Shown here piece after piece: positions 9,095-16,800 of a DNA stretch of 64,000 nucleotides. The position numbers were made by a program, and so were the translations under genes. The stretch is from Streptomyces malaysiensis subsp. samsunensis. Lineage in GTDB: Bacteria; Actinomycetota; Actinomycetes; Streptomycetales; Streptomycetaceae. The notes beneath the pieces are model-generated. The model did no database searches. It was not told the DNA's origin and saw nothing but the letters and a program-made list of their open reading frames with translations. The stretch lies in NCBI RefSeq assembly GCF_024519315.1, contig NZ_JANIIC010000010.1, positions 1 to 64,000 of the forward strand, in the 5' to 3' direction. How positions within the stretch are numbered: the first letter of the stretch is position 1; each line of letters begins with the position of its first letter.

Positions 9095-9451
9095 GGAACG
9101 ACTTCTCCTCGGGCAGGCGCTATCGCCTGAAAGCGGCAGATGGCTTCCGGTCCCCCCAGTGTGCGATCCGGCTGCACCAGGCAACCGGACGCACTGCATC
9201 CGGGACGAGGACGCATCGCGGCGTCACATGGTTCCCATAGGTCTGCATGGCGAACAGAGTACGCACGGTCAAAACCCGCCCAGCCGCCACCTTCACTCCA
9301 TAACCGTCAGATTGAGTGCCACGAATTGATGATGTGACGGCGTTCACCGTGGTCCCTCTTGTCCCGCAAGGAGCACAGTTCTATCGTCTGGATGTATCGA
9401 GTCGATACATCAGCTCGACATAGCGGGTCCAAGAGAGAGGGGAGGCGGGGG
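9095..9451. other. Divergent intergenic region between PBP and padR
   Basis: This 357-bp gap holds no supported gene. It must carry the promoters of the PBP gene (minus) and of padR-ino1 (plus). The only clear element is the 19-bp palindrome at 9392-9410. A relatively AT-rich stretch lies near 9295-9350. The short open frames here have atypical codon use. Confidence 0.6.
9392..9410. promoter_or_regulatory. Probable PadR operator
   Basis: A perfect 19-bp inverted repeat, ATGTATCGA-G-TCGATACAT, begins 60 bp before the padR start. PadR-family repressors typically bind palindromes with ATGT and ACAT ends, often in their own promoter. Position and sequence both suggest autoregulation of padR and perhaps control of the ino1 gene behind it. 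Confidence 0.75.
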
Positions 9452-10162
9452 ATGAGCAGACGTTCCGGCGTGCTGGAGTTCGCCGTCCTCGGCCTGCTGC
9501 GCGAGTCCCCGATGCACGGATACGAGCTGCGGAAGCGGCTCAACACGTCACTCGGCGTCTTCCGTGCCTTCAGCTACGGCAGCCTCTATCCCTGCCTCAA
9601 GACGCTGGTCGGCAACGGCTGGTTGATCGAGGAGTCCGGCAGCGTCTCCCAGGACGCTCCCGCGACGCCGCTCTCCGGCCGCCGGGCGAAGATCGTCTAC
9701 CGGCTCACGGCGGCGGGGAAGGACCGGTTCGAGGAGCTGCTCTCCCACACCGGGCCGGACGCCTGGGAGGACGAGCACTTCGGCGTCCGCTTCGCCTTCT
9801 TCGGCCAGACGTCACGAGACGTCCGGATGCGGGTGCTGGAAGGGCGGCGCAGCCGCCTGGAGGAGCGCCTGGACAAGATGCGCGCCGCCATGGCCCGCAC
9901 CCGTGAGCGGCTGGACGACTACACCCTCGAGCTACAGCGGCATGGGATGGAGTCGGTCGAGCGCGAGGTGCGCTGGCTGAACGAGCTGATCGAGAGTGAG
10001 CGGGCCGGGCGCCACCAGCGCGGCGGCGCCGCCGGGCAGGACCGGACGACCGAGCGGGACGAGGACCGGCCGCCACAGCAGGACCAGTCAGGAGATACGG
10101 ACGGCCCGCCCCGGCACCGGGGTGGTTCCCTGCCGGATCCGTCCGATGACACCGCCAAGTGA
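9452..10162 (+). CDS. PadR family transcriptional regulator
   Basis: A winged-helix repressor-type protein of 236 residues. The N-terminal wHTH carries the family signature: [23 protein letters not shown], then [19 protein letters not shown] helical, probably dimer-forming C-terminal domain follows ([21 protein letters not shown]), and the end is a disordered Gln/Asp/Pro-rich tail. The start [10 protein letters not shown] at 9452 follows GGGAGGCGGG; a longer frame from 9359 would run across the palindrome and is rejected. It lies 49 bp before ino1, probably in the same transcript. Its ligand is unknown. Confidence 0.93.
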   Translation: MSRRSGVLEFAVLGLLRESPMHGYELRKRLNTSLGVFRAFSYGSLYPCLKTLVGNGWLIEESGSVSQDAPATPLSGRRAKIVYRLTAAGKDRFEELLSHTGPDAWEDEHFGVRFAFFGQTSRDVRMRVLEGRRSRLEERLDKMRAAMARTRERLDDYTLELQRHGMESVEREVRWLNELIESERAGRHQRGGAAGQDRTTERDEDRPPQQDQSGDTDGPPRHRGGSLPDPSDDTAK

Positions 10163-10211
10163 GGCCCGGCATCCGCTCGGCCTCGTCCAGTACACACAGG
10201 GAGCAACCGGA

Positions 10212-11294
10212 ATGGGTTCGGTTCGTGTAGCCATCGTCGGTGTGGGTAACTGCGCCGCCTCGCTGGTGCAGGGCGTCGAGTACTACAAGGACGCCGACCC
10301 GGACATCCGCGTGCCGGGTCTGATGCACGTGCAGTTCGGCGACTACCACGTGAAGGACGTGGAGTTCGTGGCCGCCTTCGACGTGGACGCGAAGAAGGTC
10401 GGTCTGGACCTCGCCGACGCCATCGGCGCCAGCGAGAACAACACCATCAAGATCTGCGACGTGCCGACGACCGGTGTCACGGTCCAGCGCGGCCACACGC
10501 TCGACGGACTCGGCAAGTACTACCGCCAGACCATCGACGAGTCCGACGAGGCCCCGGTCGACGTCGTGCAGGTCCTCAAGGACAAGCAGATCGACGTTCT
10601 GGTCTGCTACCTCCCGGTCGGCTCCGAGGACGCCGCCAAGTACTACGCCCAGTGCGCCATCGACGCGAAGGTCGCCTTCGTCAACGCGCTCCCGGTCTTC
10701 ATCGCCGGCACCAAGGAGTGGGCGGACAAGTTCACCGAGGCCGGTGTGCCGATCGTCGGTGACGACATCAAGTCCCAGGTCGGCGCGACCATCACGCACC
10801 GCGTGATGGCCAAGCTGTTCGAGGACCGGGGCGTCATCCTGGACCGCACCATGCAGCTGAACGTCGGCGGCAACATGGACTTCAAGAACATGCTCGAGCG
10901 CGAGCGCCTGGAGTCCAAGAAGATCTCCAAGACCCAGGCCGTCACCTCGCAGATCCCCGACCGCGACCTGGGCGCCGACAACGTCCACATCGGCCCGTCG
11001 GACTACGTGGCCTGGCTGGACGACCGCAAGTGGGCGTACGTCCGCCTGGAGGGCCGTGCGTTCGGCGATGTCCCGCTGAACCTTGAGTACAAGCTCGAGG
11101 TGTGGGACTCCCCGAACTCCGCGGGTGTCATCATCGACGCGCTGCGCGCCGCGAAGATCGCCAAGGACCGCGGTATCGGCGGCCCGATCCTCTCCGCCTC
11201 CTCCTACTTCATGAAGTCCCCGCCGGTGCAGTACTTCGACAACGAGGCGCGGGAGAACGTGGAGAAGTTCATCAAGGGCGAGGTCGAGCGCTGA
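10212..11294 (+). CDS. ino1: Myo-inositol-1-phosphate synthase
   Basis: This NAD-dependent enzyme converts glucose 6-phosphate to 1D-myo-inositol 3-phosphate, the first step to phosphatidylinositol and mycothiol. The 360-residue length fits actinobacterial forms. It has a Rossmann start [21 protein letters not shown], the catalytic-domain stretches [17 protein letters not shown] and [11 protein letters not shown], and [19 protein letters not shown] near the end. The start at 10212 (MGSVRVAI) has CAGGGAGC upstream. A strong stem-loop follows at 11325. Mycothiol supply links it loosely to the thiol-redox genes further along. Confidence 0.97.
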   Translation: MGSVRVAIVGVGNCAASLVQGVEYYKDADPDIRVPGLMHVQFGDYHVKDVEFVAAFDVDAKKVGLDLADAIGASENNTIKICDVPTTGVTVQRGHTLDGLGKYYRQTIDESDEAPVDVVQVLKDKQIDVLVCYLPVGSEDAAKYYAQCAIDAKVAFVNALPVFIAGTKEWADKFTEAGVPIVGDDIKSQVGATITHRVMAKLFEDRGVILDRTMQLNVGGNMDFKNMLERERLESKKISKTQAVTSQIPDRDLGADNVHIGPSDYVAWLDDRKWAYVRLEGRAFGDVPLNLEYKLEVWDSPNSAGVIIDALRAAKIAKDRGIGGPILSASSYFMKSPPVQYFDNEARENVEKFIKGEVER

Positions 11295-11324
11295 AGCGCC
11301 ATGCGCTGATTCCCGCCGCATGAT

Positions 11325-11359
11325 CACGGGCCTTCGGGTAATACACCCGGAGGCCCGTG
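11325..11359 (+). terminator. Stem-loop terminator after ino1
   Basis: Arms of 15 nt (11325-11339 and 11345-11359) pair with a single G-U wobble around a 5-nt AT-rich loop. There is no long T tract, as is common in Streptomyces. It also lies just ahead of the MFS gene start. Confidence 0.7.
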
Positions 11360-11379
11360 TGGTGTGTGAGGCTGACACC

Positions 11380-12717
11380 ATGCCTGTTGTGCGTGATCTC
11401 CGCGTACTGCTGCAACTGCGGGACTTCCGCCGCCTTCTGGCCATCCGTCTGCTGTCCCAGTCGGCCGACGGCGTCTACCAGGTCGCGCTCGCCACCTATG
11501 TGGTCTTCTCCCCGGAGAAGGAGACCTCCGCCGCGGCCATCGCCTCCGCCATGGCCGTCCTGCTGCTCCCCTACTCCCTGCTCGGCCCCTTCGCCGGTGT
11601 GCTGCTGGACCGCTGGCGCCGGCGGCAGGTGCTGCTCTACGGCAATCTGCTGCGCTCGGGGCTGGCCGCCGGAACCGCCGTGCTGGTCCTCGGCCAGGTG
11701 CCGGAGTGGCTCTTCTATGTCTCGGCCCTGTCGGTGACGGCCGTCAACCGCTTTGTCCTGGCCGGGCTTTCGGCGGCCCTGCCGCGGGTCGTCGACAGCC
11801 AGGAGCGTCTGGTCATGGCCAACTCGCTCTCGCCGACCGCCGGAACGCTCGCCGCCACGGCCGGGGGCAGCCTCGCCTTCATCGTCCGGCTGTCGGGCCC
11901 GGGCGGCACCTCATCGGACGCGCTGGTCGTCCTGGTGGGCGCCGCGCTCTATCTCGTCGCCGGGCTCACGGCCCTGCTGATGACACCGGGCCTGCTGGGG
12001 CCCGACCCCGCGTCCCTTCAGCCCCGTCTCTCCGCGGCCCTGATGAGCACCGCGCGGGGCCTGGTCGCGGGTGTACGCCATTTGCTGGAACGCCGGGACC
12101 CCACCGTGGCGCTGATCGCGATGACGCTGATGCGCTTCTGCTACGGCGCGCTCACGGTGACGGTGCTGATGCTCTGCCGCTACGCATGGGCCGATACCGA
12201 GTCCGAGGGGCTCGCGCTTCTGGGGCTGGCCGTCGGCGTCTCGGGGGCCGGCTTCTTCGCGGCGGCGGTGATCACGCCATGGGCGGTGGCCCGGCTGCGG
12301 GCCCGTACCTCCCCCCGACCGGACGGCCGGCTCTCCTGGGTGATGGTGTGCGCGGGGGGCGCGGCCTTTCTGGAGCCGGGTCTCGGGCTGCCCTTCGAGC
12401 CCGCTCCCATGCTTGTCGCCGCGTTCGTCCTCGGGCTTGTCACCCAGGGCGCGAAGATCGCCACCGACACCGTGGTGCAGTCCGACATCGCCGATGAGTT
12501 CCGCGGCCGGATCTTCTCCCTCTATGACGTGCTGTTCAACGTCGCCTTCGTGGGAGCCGCCGCGGTCGCCGCGGTGATACTGCCGCCGGACGGCACATCC
12601 GCCGCGCTGCTGATCGGTGTGGCGCTGCTCTACGCGGCCACCGCACTCCTGGTCATGTTTCACGTGAAACATGACCAGGAGAACGCCAAGCGGGTCGACG
12701 TTTCACGTGAAACCTGA
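11380..12717 (+). CDS. MFS transporter, carries two parS sites at its 3' end
   Basis: A 445-residue major-facilitator-type protein with about 10-12 hydrophobic segments. It has FRRLLAIRLLSQSADGVYQVAL, typical of MFS families that begin with a DFRRLL motif, and DRWRRRQVLLYGNLLR as the loop 2-3 motif. The substrate is unknown. The start MPVVRDLRVL at 11380 follows GTGAGG; an in-frame ATG at 11320 would lie inside the terminator and is less likely. The C-terminal residues MFHVKHD and VSRET are the translation of two parS sites, so protein sequence there is constrained by ParB binding. Confidence 0.9.
   Translation: MPVVRDLRVLLQLRDFRRLLAIRLLSQSADGVYQVALATYVVFSPEKETSAAAIASAMAVLLLPYSLLGPFAGVLLDRWRRRQVLLYGNLLRSGLAAGTAVLVLGQVPEWLFYVSALSVTAVNRFVLAGLSAALPRVVDSQERLVMANSLSPTAGTLAATAGGSLAFIVRLSGPGGTSSDALVVLVGAALYLVAGLTALLMTPGLLGPDPASLQPRLSAALMSTARGLVAGVRHLLERRDPTVALIAMTLMRFCYGALTVTVLMLCRYAWADTESEGLALLGLAVGVSGAGFFAAAVITPWAVARLRARTSPRPDGRLSWVMVCAGGAAFLEPGLGLPFEPAPMLVAAFVLGLVTQGAKIATDTVVQSDIADEFRGRIFSLYDVLFNVAFVGAAAVAAVILPPDGTSAALLIGVALLYAATALLVMFHVKHDQENAKRVDVSRET
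12646..12681. repeat. Perfect 36-bp palindrome centred on parS
   Basis: Two 18-nt arms (12646-12663, 12664-12681) are exact reverse complements with no spacer; the parS core is in the middle. Flanking pairs (12645/12682) do not match. It lies inside the MFS coding region. Confidence 0.95.
12657..12670. other. parS: parS site 3 (ParB-binding palindrome)
   Basis: Exact GTTTCACGTGAAAC at the centre of a 36-bp palindrome, within the MFS gene. Confidence 0.95.
12700..12713. other. parS: parS site 4 (ParB-binding palindrome)
   Basis: Exact GTTTCACGTGAAAC, 43 bp from parS 3, ending 4 bp before the last base of the MFS stop codon. It encodes the final VSRET residues. Confidence 0.95.
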
Positions 12718-12722
12718 GGGGC

Positions 12723-14213
12723 TCAGCCCTCCGACTGGGCTTCCCACCACTCCTGGAGGGCGGCGATCGCATCATCCCGCTCCATCGGGCCGTGCTCCAG
12801 CCGCAGCTCCAGCAGATGCTTGTACGCCTTGCCGACGTTCGGACCCGGAGGGATGCCGAGAATCTTCATGATCTCGTTCCCGTCCAGATCCGGCCGGATG
12901 GCGTCCAGCTCCTCCTGCTCCTCCAGCCGGGCGATGCGCTCCTCCAGGCCGTCGTACGCCCGCGAGAGCGCCATCGCCTTCCGCCGGTTACGGGTGGTGC
13001 AGTCCGAGCGGGTCAGCTTGTGCAGCCGCTCCAGCAGCGGCCCGGCGTCACGGACGTAGCGGCGGACCGCGGAGTCGGTCCATTCCCCCGTGCCATAGCC
13101 ATGGAAGCGCAGATGCAGCTCGACCAGACGTGAGACTTCCTTGATCAGCTCATTGGAGTATTTGAGCTTCGTCATCCGGTACTTGGTCATCTTGGCCCCC
13201 ACCACCTCGTGGTGGTGGAAAGAGACCCGTCCGTCCTTCTCGAAGCGGCGCGTCTTGGGCTTACCGATGTCATGCAGCAGCGCGGCCAGCCGCAGCACCA
13301 GATCGGGCCCCTCGGTCTCCAGATCGATGGCCTGGTCCAGCACCGTCAGCGAATGCTCGTACACATCCTTGTGGCGGTGGTGCTCATCACGCTCCAGGCG
13401 CAGCGCCGGAAGCTCCGGCAGTACGCGGTCGGCGAGCCCGGTCTCCACCAGCAGCCGCAGCCCCTCGCGGGGGTGGGCGGCCAGAATGAGCTTGTTGAGC
13501 TCATCACGCACCCGCTCCGCCGAGACGATGTCGATACGGTCGGCCATCGACGTCATCGCGGCGACCACCTCGGGCGCCACCTCGAAGTCCAGCTGTGCGG
13601 CGAAGCGCGCGGCACGCATCATCCGCAGCGGATCGTCGGAGAAGGACTCCTCGGGCGTCCCGGGGGTGCGCAGCACCCGGGCGGCGAGATCCTCCAGACC
13701 GTGGTGCGGATCGATGAACTCCTTCTGCGGGAGCGCCACCGCCATCGCGTTGACCGTGAAGTCCCGACGGACCAGGTCGTCCTCGATGGAGTCGCCGTAC
13801 GACACCTCGGGTTTCCGAGATGTCCGATCGTAGGCTTCTGACCGATAAGTCGTGATTTCAATCTGGAAGCTCTGATCCGGTCCACTTCCTGGGGACATGC
13901 CCTTACGGCAGCCCACCGTGCCGAAGGCGATGCCGACGTCCCAGACGGCATCCGCCCAGGGCCGTACGATCTTCAGTACCTCGTCCGGCCGGGCATCCGT
14001 GGTGAAATCCAGATCGTTACCAAGCCGGCCGAGCAGCGCGTCCCGTACCGAGCCGCCGACCAGAGCCAGGCGGAAACCCGCCTGCTGGAAACGGCGGGCA
14101 AGATCGTCGGCAACGGGAGATACCCGCAGGAGTTCGCCCACGGCGCGGCGCTGGACCTGGCTGAGCGCGTTGGTCGGCTGCGGGGTTCGGCTGTCATTGT
14201 TGGCGTTCGGCAC
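12723..14213 (-). CDS. pcnA: CCA tRNA nucleotidyltransferase / poly(A) polymerase family
   Basis: Adds CCA to tRNA 3' ends or tails RNA; the family cannot be split by eye. From GTG at 14213 the protein has 496 residues. It carries the nucleotidyltransferase motif LALVGGSVRDALLG then LDFTTDARPDE, the RNA-binding segment RRDFTVNAMAV, and an HD domain with LLHDIGKPKTR and HHHEVVGAKM. The frame is open to 14345, but VPNANNDSRTP at 14213 fits related proteins best. No good ribosome-binding site is visible there, so a leaderless mRNA is possible. It converges with the MFS gene and diverges from the DUF6049 gene. Confidence 0.92.
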   Translation of the reverse strand: MPNANNDSRTPQPTNALSQVQRRAVGELLRVSPVADDLARRFQQAGFRLALVGGSVRDALLGRLGNDLDFTTDARPDEVLKIVRPWADAVWDVGIAFGTVGCRKGMSPGSGPDQSFQIEITTYRSEAYDRTSRKPEVSYGDSIEDDLVRRDFTVNAMAVALPQKEFIDPHHGLEDLAARVLRTPGTPEESFSDDPLRMMRAARFAAQLDFEVAPEVVAAMTSMADRIDIVSAERVRDELNKLILAAHPREGLRLLVETGLADRVLPELPALRLERDEHHRHKDVYEHSLTVLDQAIDLETEGPDLVLRLAALLHDIGKPKTRRFEKDGRVSFHHHEVVGAKMTKYRMTKLKYSNELIKEVSRLVELHLRFHGYGTGEWTDSAVRRYVRDAGPLLERLHKLTRSDCTTRNRRKAMALSRAYDGLEERIARLEEQEELDAIRPDLDGNEIMKILGIPPGPNVGKAYKHLLELRLEHGPMERDDAIAALQEWWEAQSEG

Positions 14214-14394
14214 AACAGAACAGGGTACGTGGCCGTGCGCCCCGGAGACTCCACACCCGATGCGTACCACCACTGCGTAACGATCTTGTGGAGCCGTCCA
14301 CAGCACTTCGTCACAGCGGGCATCGTTACCATTTCGTGGACGCACAATGCGACGACCACTGACGACCTACTGACGACGAGGGACGGGCGAGCGC

Positions 14395-16752
14395 GTGGCC
14401 GATGCGGCAGACCTCCGGGGGACAACTTCCGCTCGCGCCCGACGATGGTTGCGGCGCACGGCGGCCCTGCTCGCCGCGGCGCCGATGATTGCGGGCCTGA
14501 CACAGATTCCGGCGGCACCGGCCGCCCACGCGGAGAGCAAGGCCACCGGTTCGCGGTCGGTGGACGTCTCCATTACTTCACTGACCCCCACCGCACCGAA
14601 GAAGAGCGACACCCTCACCGTCAGCGGCACCGTCACCAACGACACCAAGGGCACCGTCTCGGGCGCCCAGGTGGCCCTGCGCGTCGGTCCGACCATGAAC
14701 GGCCGCAACGCGATCGACACCGCCGCCCACCGCACCGGCTACTCCGAGGGCCTCGACGGCACCGAGATCGGCGGCAAATACGCCAAGAAGATCGGCAAGC
14801 TGTCGGCCGGCGCCAGCCGTGACTTCTCCCTGTCCATACCGGTGGATCAGCTGCACCTGGGGGAGAACGGCGTCTATCAGCTCGGCGTCTCGCTCACCGG
14901 TGGCACCTCCAGTCAGCCGTGGCCGCAGGTGCTGGGCATCGAGCGGACCTTCCTGCCCTGGCAGTCGGGCCCGTCCACGAAGAAGTCCCAGCTCACCTAT
15001 CTGTGGCCGCTGATCTCCGCCGTCCATGTGACCGCCCGCACGGACAACGACGAGGACCGCACCCCGATCTTCCGGGACGACCGTCTCGCCGAGGAGCTGG
15101 CTCCGGGCGGCCGGTTGCAGCAGATGGTCACGCTGGGGAAGAACCTCCCCATCACCTGGGTGATCGACCCCGACCTGCTCGCCACGGTCGACGCGATGAC
15201 GAAGAAGTACGAGGTCCAGAACCCCTCGGGCAACGGGACCAGGGCGGGCAGCGGCCAGACGGTCGCCAAGCAGTGGCTCGACGCCCTCCAGAAGGCCGTG
15301 GACGGCAAGCAGGTGGTCGCGCTGCCGTTCGCCGATCCCGACCTCGCCTCGCTCGCCCACCGCGGTAAGAACGTCACCGGCGCCCTCAGCCACCTCCAGG
15401 GCGCCACCGAGCTCGCCTCGACGACCGTGGAGACCATCCTCGGGGTGAGGCCGCGCACGGACTTCGCCTGGCCGGTGGACGGCGCGGTCGACTCCTCGAT
15501 CGTGGACGTCGCCACCTCCGCGGGCGCGCACAACGTCATCGCCCGCAGCGACAGCCTGCGCGAGACCGGCGGTCTCTCCTACACCCCCACCGCGGCCCGC
15601 CAGATCGGCGGCGGCAATACGGCGGTGGTCGCCGACGCGCGGCTGTCGACGGCCTTCACCGGCGACATGTCCAAGGCGGAGAACTCCACGCTCGCCATCC
15701 AGCGGTTCCTGGCCCAGAGCCAGATGGTCAACCTCCAGGCGCCGGACAAGCAGCGCAGCATCGTGGTCGCCCCCCAGCGGACGCCCACCACCAGCCAGGC
15801 GCAGGCGATGGCGGCGGCCCTGGAGGGCCTCTCCGGGCAGTGGACACAGCCGCTGGGCCTGGGGCAGGCCGCGAAGGCGAAGCCGGACCCGAACGCCACC
15901 CAGCGGGTTCCCAGCTCCCGCTCCTACCCCCGGTCGCTGCGGGCGCGGGAGCTGCCCACCGACGCGTTCAACAAGATCCAGGAGACCCAGAAGACCCTGG
16001 ACAACTTCGAGCCGATCCTCACCGCCAAGTACCGGGTGGTCACCCCCTTCGGGAACGCGATCAGGCGCGAGATGTCCACCTCGTGGCGGAGCGAGGCGCG
16101 CAACGCGGCCGGCTTCCGTCACGACGTGCAGACCTATCTGTCCGGACTCACCAAGAAGGTGCGCCTGGTCCCGAAGACGGACATGACCCTCTCCGGGCGG
16201 AGCGCGACCGTCCCGGTGACCGTGCAGAACAACCTGGTGCAGAGCGTCGAGCTGCGGCTCGTCCTCCGCTCCCAGCAGGGCAACCGGCTGGCGGTCAGCG
16301 AGCCCCAGCTGGTCAATGTGGAGGGCGGCCACAGCCAGTCCGTGAAGTTCGGGACCACGGCCAACGCCAACGGCCCGGTGTGGGTCTCGGCCCAGCTCTA
16401 CACCCCGGACGGACAGCCTTACGGCCGGGAGATGCTGTTCGAGGTGAATGTCACCGAAATCACGTCCACCGTGATTCTCGTGATCGCGGGCGGTGTGCTG
16501 CTGCTGGTCCTCGCCGGTGTCCGGATCTACGTCCAGCGCAAGCGCGCGGCCGCGAAGAGCGATGAGGATGGCGGAGACGGGGAAGACGCCGAGAAGGCGC
16601 ACGGGCAGGATGAGGACGACAGCGAGGCACCGCGGACCGACCGGTGTGACCCCGCACACGCCCTCGTGCCCGAGCAGCCGAGTGACCCGGCGCCGGACAC
16701 CGGATCGCAAAGCGCTGGCCCATCCGGCTCGGGTGAGAAAGTGGACCATTGA
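14395..16752 (+). CDS. DUF6049 family exported membrane-anchored protein
   Basis: Unknown function. The 785-residue protein has an Ala-rich signal peptide (about 1-42, ending APAAHAES), a large extracellular part with two beta-sandwich-like ends (VDVSITSLTPTAPKKSDTLTVSG near 55 and VPVTVQNNLVQSVELRLVLRS near 600), one membrane helix near 690-712 (VILVIAGGVLLLVLAGVRIYV) and an acidic cytosolic tail. The order DUF6049-murJ-pseudokinase-sigM is a conserved actinobacterial block, so a role in envelope assembly is inferred. GTG start with GAGGGA upstream. Confidence 0.88.
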   Translation: MADAADLRGTTSARARRWLRRTAALLAAAPMIAGLTQIPAAPAAHAESKATGSRSVDVSITSLTPTAPKKSDTLTVSGTVTNDTKGTVSGAQVALRVGPTMNGRNAIDTAAHRTGYSEGLDGTEIGGKYAKKIGKLSAGASRDFSLSIPVDQLHLGENGVYQLGVSLTGGTSSQPWPQVLGIERTFLPWQSGPSTKKSQLTYLWPLISAVHVTARTDNDEDRTPIFRDDRLAEELAPGGRLQQMVTLGKNLPITWVIDPDLLATVDAMTKKYEVQNPSGNGTRAGSGQTVAKQWLDALQKAVDGKQVVALPFADPDLASLAHRGKNVTGALSHLQGATELASTTVETILGVRPRTDFAWPVDGAVDSSIVDVATSAGAHNVIARSDSLRETGGLSYTPTAARQIGGGNTAVVADARLSTAFTGDMSKAENSTLAIQRFLAQSQMVNLQAPDKQRSIVVAPQRTPTTSQAQAMAAALEGLSGQWTQPLGLGQAAKAKPDPNATQRVPSSRSYPRSLRARELPTDAFNKIQETQKTLDNFEPILTAKYRVVTPFGNAIRREMSTSWRSEARNAAGFRHDVQTYLSGLTKKVRLVPKTDMTLSGRSATVPVTVQNNLVQSVELRLVLRSQQGNRLAVSEPQLVNVEGGHSQSVKFGTTANANGPVWVSAQLYTPDGQPYGREMLFEVNVTEITSTVILVIAGGVLLLVLAGVRIYVQRKRAAAKSDEDGGDGEDAEKAHGQDEDDSEAPRTDRCDPAHALVPEQPSDPAPDTGSQSAGPSGSGEKVDH

Positions 16753-16800
16753 GCAATGCCGGGGCCGGTCGGCCGCAGTGGACGATGAGGTGGGGTAGCG

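Noticed and set aside
6317..9130. Plus-strand open frame of 937 residues antisense to the class A PBP
   Set aside because: The minus strand encodes all PBP motifs; the plus frame is a high-GC shadow.
14277..14329. 8-bp inverted repeat GTAACGAT...ATCGTTAC between pcnA and the DUF6049 gene
   Set aside because: Arms are short and 37 bp apart; it may be an operator pair but could be chance.
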